This document shows positions 14,782 through 16,723 of a stretch of DNA of 16,723 nucleotides, piece after piece. The notes beneath the pieces were generated by a model that saw only the letters and a program-made list of their open reading frames with translations, ran no database searches and was not told the origin of the DNA. Both the position numbers and the translations under genes were made by a program. This DNA is from JADJYF01 sp050186725 (GTDB lineage: Bacteria; Pseudomonadota; Gammaproteobacteria; Ga0077536): contig JBFWYG010000089.1 in NCBI GenBank assembly GCA_050186725.1, positions 1 to 16,723 of the forward strand, read 5' to 3'. Numbering within the stretch: the stretch's first letter is position 1; every line of letters starts with the position of its first letter.

Positions 14782-16723
14782 TCAGGCACGCGCGCGACGC
14801 CGCGCCACGAGCGCGAGCAGCGCGCCACCGAACAACCACGCTGACGGCGGCAGCGGCACGGGGTCGAGGCTGGCGGCCGACACCACGCGCAGGCTCAGGC
14901 GGTCCGGCTGGCTCATGTCCAGCTGGAACAGGCGCCCGCTCAGCAGCGGTTGCGCTATCACCGAGAACGCGCCCTGGATGCCGCCCTCGGCGAGCAGGAA
15001 CTCGAACACCGAGCCGACGGCGGGCACGAAGCCGTCCAGCAGTTTGATCTCGAGCTGGCCGTTCAGCGCAGCGACGCCGCGGACGTCGAGAACGTCAAAG
15101 GACTCGAGACTCGCGAGCTCGATCTCGAGGACGCCGGTCAGCGCCTGCGTGTAGTTGCCGAACACCGTTGTACGGCCTGGTGAATGCCCGGGGGCCAGGG
15201 TGCCGCCGTTCAAGACGCTGCCCTCGATGGTCGTGGCGTGAAGCGTGCCGCCCGCGAAGGTGAAGGACGCGCGCGGGTCGAGCGCGAGGGTCGTGACGTC
15301 GAGCACACCGGCGCGAAGCGCGAGGTTGCCGTCCACGTCGAGCGTGCCGGTGGCGACGAAGTTGCCGCCGACGATGTCGAACGTGCCGCCACGCTGCACC
15401 TGGGCGCTGGTGAAGGCGGTGCGGCCGGCGGCGATGGACAGCTGGCCGTCACGCACCGTGAGCGCACCGGTCGCGTCGTTGTTGCCACGTAGCGTGAGCG
15501 TCCCGCGCCCGCCCTTTGTGAAGCCGCCCGTGCCGCTGATGTCGCCCGCGAACGTGCTGTCCTGGTGATTGAAGCCGGTGCCCATGTTCGCCGCCAGCAC
15601 CACCTTGCCGGCGCCGCGCAGGCTGCCGAAGTCTTCACCATCGCCGGCGATGCGCAGGCGCGCTGAGGGGTTCACCAGGTCGACCACGTGCTCGTTGGTC
15701 AGGGTGTTCGTGTTGCCCGCGATCTCGAGCGTGCCGGTCAGTACGGTCAGCGGCCCGTCGAACTCGTTCACGCCGCTCAGCGTGAAGGTGCTGATGCCGG
15801 ACTTGGTCAGGCCGCCCTGGCCGAGTATGCGGCCGCTGAAATTGCTGCCCTGCGAGTTCGAGACCACGATCAGCGAGCGCTTCAAATCGACCTCGCCGGC
15901 GCCGGACAGGGCGCCGATGGTCTCGTTGTCTCCGTCGATGAGGAGGCGGCCGCCCGCATCAACCTGCACCACGTGGCTGTCGCGGAGCGTGTTGCCCAGG
16001 CCGAGCTGCAGGGTGCCGCCCGTGACGGTCAGCAGACCGGTGAAGGTATTGGTGCCGGTCAGGGTCAGGGTGCCGCGCCCGGCCTTGGTGAAGCTCGCGC
16101 CGTTGACGAGGTTGCCCGAGAAGGTCGTCGAGCGGTCGTTGACGCCGACCGTGGTGGCTGCGTTCAGCACCAGCGTGCCGGCGCCCGCGAGCGAGCCGAA
16201 GGTCTCGCCGTTACCGGTGATGGTGAGCGCTGCGCCGGCGGCTATTTCGACCGAGGTGTTGCTGCCGAGGGTGTTGGCATTGCCGTCGATGACGAGGCCA
16301 CCGGCCAGCACGTCGAGGAGCCCCCGGAACAGGACGCCGTTGCCTCGCAAAGTGCTCGTCTGGGTTGAGGCGTAGGTCAGCGTGCCGGTACCGAGCAGGC
16401 GACCGGCAAAGTCGGTGCTGCGTGTGTTCGAGCCGAGGATCAGCCGACCGGTACCGAGCAGCACGTCACCCGTGCCCGTGAGCAGGCCAATCTCTTCCTC
16501 CGTCCCGCCCAGATCGAACGTGGCGCCCGTTTCCACGTAAACTTCGCTGACGTCGTTCACCGTATCGCCGGCGCCGACACGCAAGGTTCCCGAAGTTGCG
16601 TAGATGTTCCCGGACAACGCCGCCCCGCTGCCGGTGATGGTCACGCTGCGGAACGGCGAGTCGCCGACGATGAACAGGTTGGCTGAACCCGAGCGATCGC
16701 CGTTGACGACCAAGTCCTGGCCT
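14782..16723 (-). CDS. PEP-CTERM protein with autotransporter-associated beta-strand repeats, 5' end outside window
   Basis: The frame is open to the right edge; the codons before the first internal start candidate (TTG at 16713) continue as GQD without a stop, so the N-terminus and signal peptide lie outside. It carries four similar units of about 94-97 residues, each opening with (E)(E/D)(I/F)GxLxGxG and including LTKxGxxTxxLxGxNxFxGxLTVxxGxLxI, the autotransporter-associated strand repeat. After the repeats, GGTLAPGHSPGRTTVFGNY is followed by a non-repeat domain. The tail is SLDPVPLPPSAWLFGGALLA plus RRRARA: a VPLPPS motif, hydrophobic helix and basic end, as in PEP-CTERM sorting signals read by exosortase. 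It is therefore probably exported and processed at the envelope. It ends 9 bp from the convergent membrane-protein gene. Adhesion or matrix roles are only inferred. Confidence 0.88.
   Translation of the reverse strand, partial: GQDLVVNGDRSGSANLFIVGDSPFRSVTITGSGAALSGNIYATSGTLRVGAGDTVNDVSEVYVETGATFDLGGTEEEIGLLTGTGDVLLGTGRLILGSNTRSTDFAGRLLGTGTLTYASTQTSTLRGNGVLFRGLLDVLAGGLVIDGNANTLGSNTSVEIAAGAALTITGNGETFGSLAGAGTLVLNAATTVGVNDRSTTFSGNLVNGASFTKAGRGTLTLTGTNTFTGLLTVTGGTLQLGLGNTLRDSHVVQVDAGGRLLIDGDNETIGALSGAGEVDLKRSLIVVSNSQGSNFSGRILGQGGLTKSGISTFTLSGVNEFDGPLTVLTGTLEIAGNTNTLTNEHVVDLVNPSARLRIAGDGEDFGSLRGAGKVVLAANMGTGFNHQDSTFAGDISGTGGFTKGGRGTLTLRGNNDATGALTVRDGQLSIAAGRTAFTSAQVQRGGTFDIVGGNFVATGTLDVDGNLALRAGVLDVTTLALDPRASFTFAGGTLHATTIEGSVLNGGTLAPGHSPGRTTVFGNYTQALTGVLEIELASLESFDVLDVRGVAALNGQLEIKLLDGFVPAVGSVFEFLLAEGGIQGAFSVIAQPLLSGRLFQLDMSQPDRLSLRVVSAASLDPVPLPPSAWLFGGALLALVARRRARA
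15349..16497 (-). repeat. Tandem beta-strand repeats inside the PEP-CTERM gene
   Basis: Unit openings, recognised by the encoded (E)(E/D)(I/F/T)G pattern, fall at 16497, 16206, 15924 and 15636 on the minus strand, giving periods of 97, 94 and 96 codons. The last unit degrades towards 15349. The units match in protein pattern more than in DNA, so they are old, diverged duplications, not recent copies. The right-hand continuation is not visible. Confidence 0.75.

Noticed and set aside
15349..16497. CRISPR-like or recent DNA tandem repeats
   Set aside because: The periodicity is in the encoded protein (94-97 residues) with diverged codons, not in identical DNA units.

Overview
The window is strongly GC-rich, and its coding frames end their codons mostly in G or C. 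Several products point to a Gram-negative, diderm proteobacterium: an MlaC-type periplasmic lipid-transport protein, a YceI protein, an MHYT-PAS-GGDEF-EAL regulator and a PEP-CTERM-tailed surface protein. The mix of CoA-dependent enzymes, cupins, a phytanoyl-CoA dioxygenase-type enzyme and an EstB-type hydrolase suits an environmental, metabolically broad gammaproteobacterium or relative. This placement is inference. I see no rRNA, tRNA, transposase, integrase or CRISPR array.

Left part (1-5640). On the minus strand a double-cupin gene, a yceI gene and a 3'-truncated SCP-x-type thiolase-like gene run in series. A GC-balanced intergenic region follows, then a small plus-strand gene for a secreted protein of about 60 mature residues with two QPW motifs, flanked by hairpins. 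Next is a plus-strand EthD-type gene, convergent with a minus-strand pair: an EstB/class C beta-lactamase-type hydrolase followed 24 nt later by a xylose-isomerase-like TIM-barrel protein. A reasonable promoter for that pair lies at about 5670-5697.

Middle (5641-11145). An orphan mlaC-like gene and a large c-di-GMP gene lie on the plus strand. In the latter, the GGDEF, inhibitory-site and EAL residues all look intact. Convergent with it is a minus-strand pair: an enoyl-CoA hydratase-type enzyme followed by a phytanoyl-CoA dioxygenase-type enzyme.

Right part (11146-16723). The plus strand carries a GT2 glycosyltransferase with an extra Rossmann-like C-terminal domain, a single-domain cupin with a GTG start, and a GT-C-like polytopic membrane protein whose ATG abuts a perfect 22-nt palindrome. 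Running in from the right edge on the minus strand is a 5'-truncated protein of repeated beta-strand units, with a VPLPPS-type PEP-CTERM tail.

How the genes might work together: the acyl-CoA and cupin/EthD/TIM-barrel enzymes look like scattered catabolic modules. The GT2, GT-C-like, MlaC, c-di-GMP and PEP-CTERM genes concern the cell envelope and surface. I do not see a defence island or a recognisable new multi-gene system. The best candidates for something undescribed are the small secreted protein with its hairpin-bounded transcript, the GT2-Rossmann fusion, and the palindrome at the membrane-protein start.
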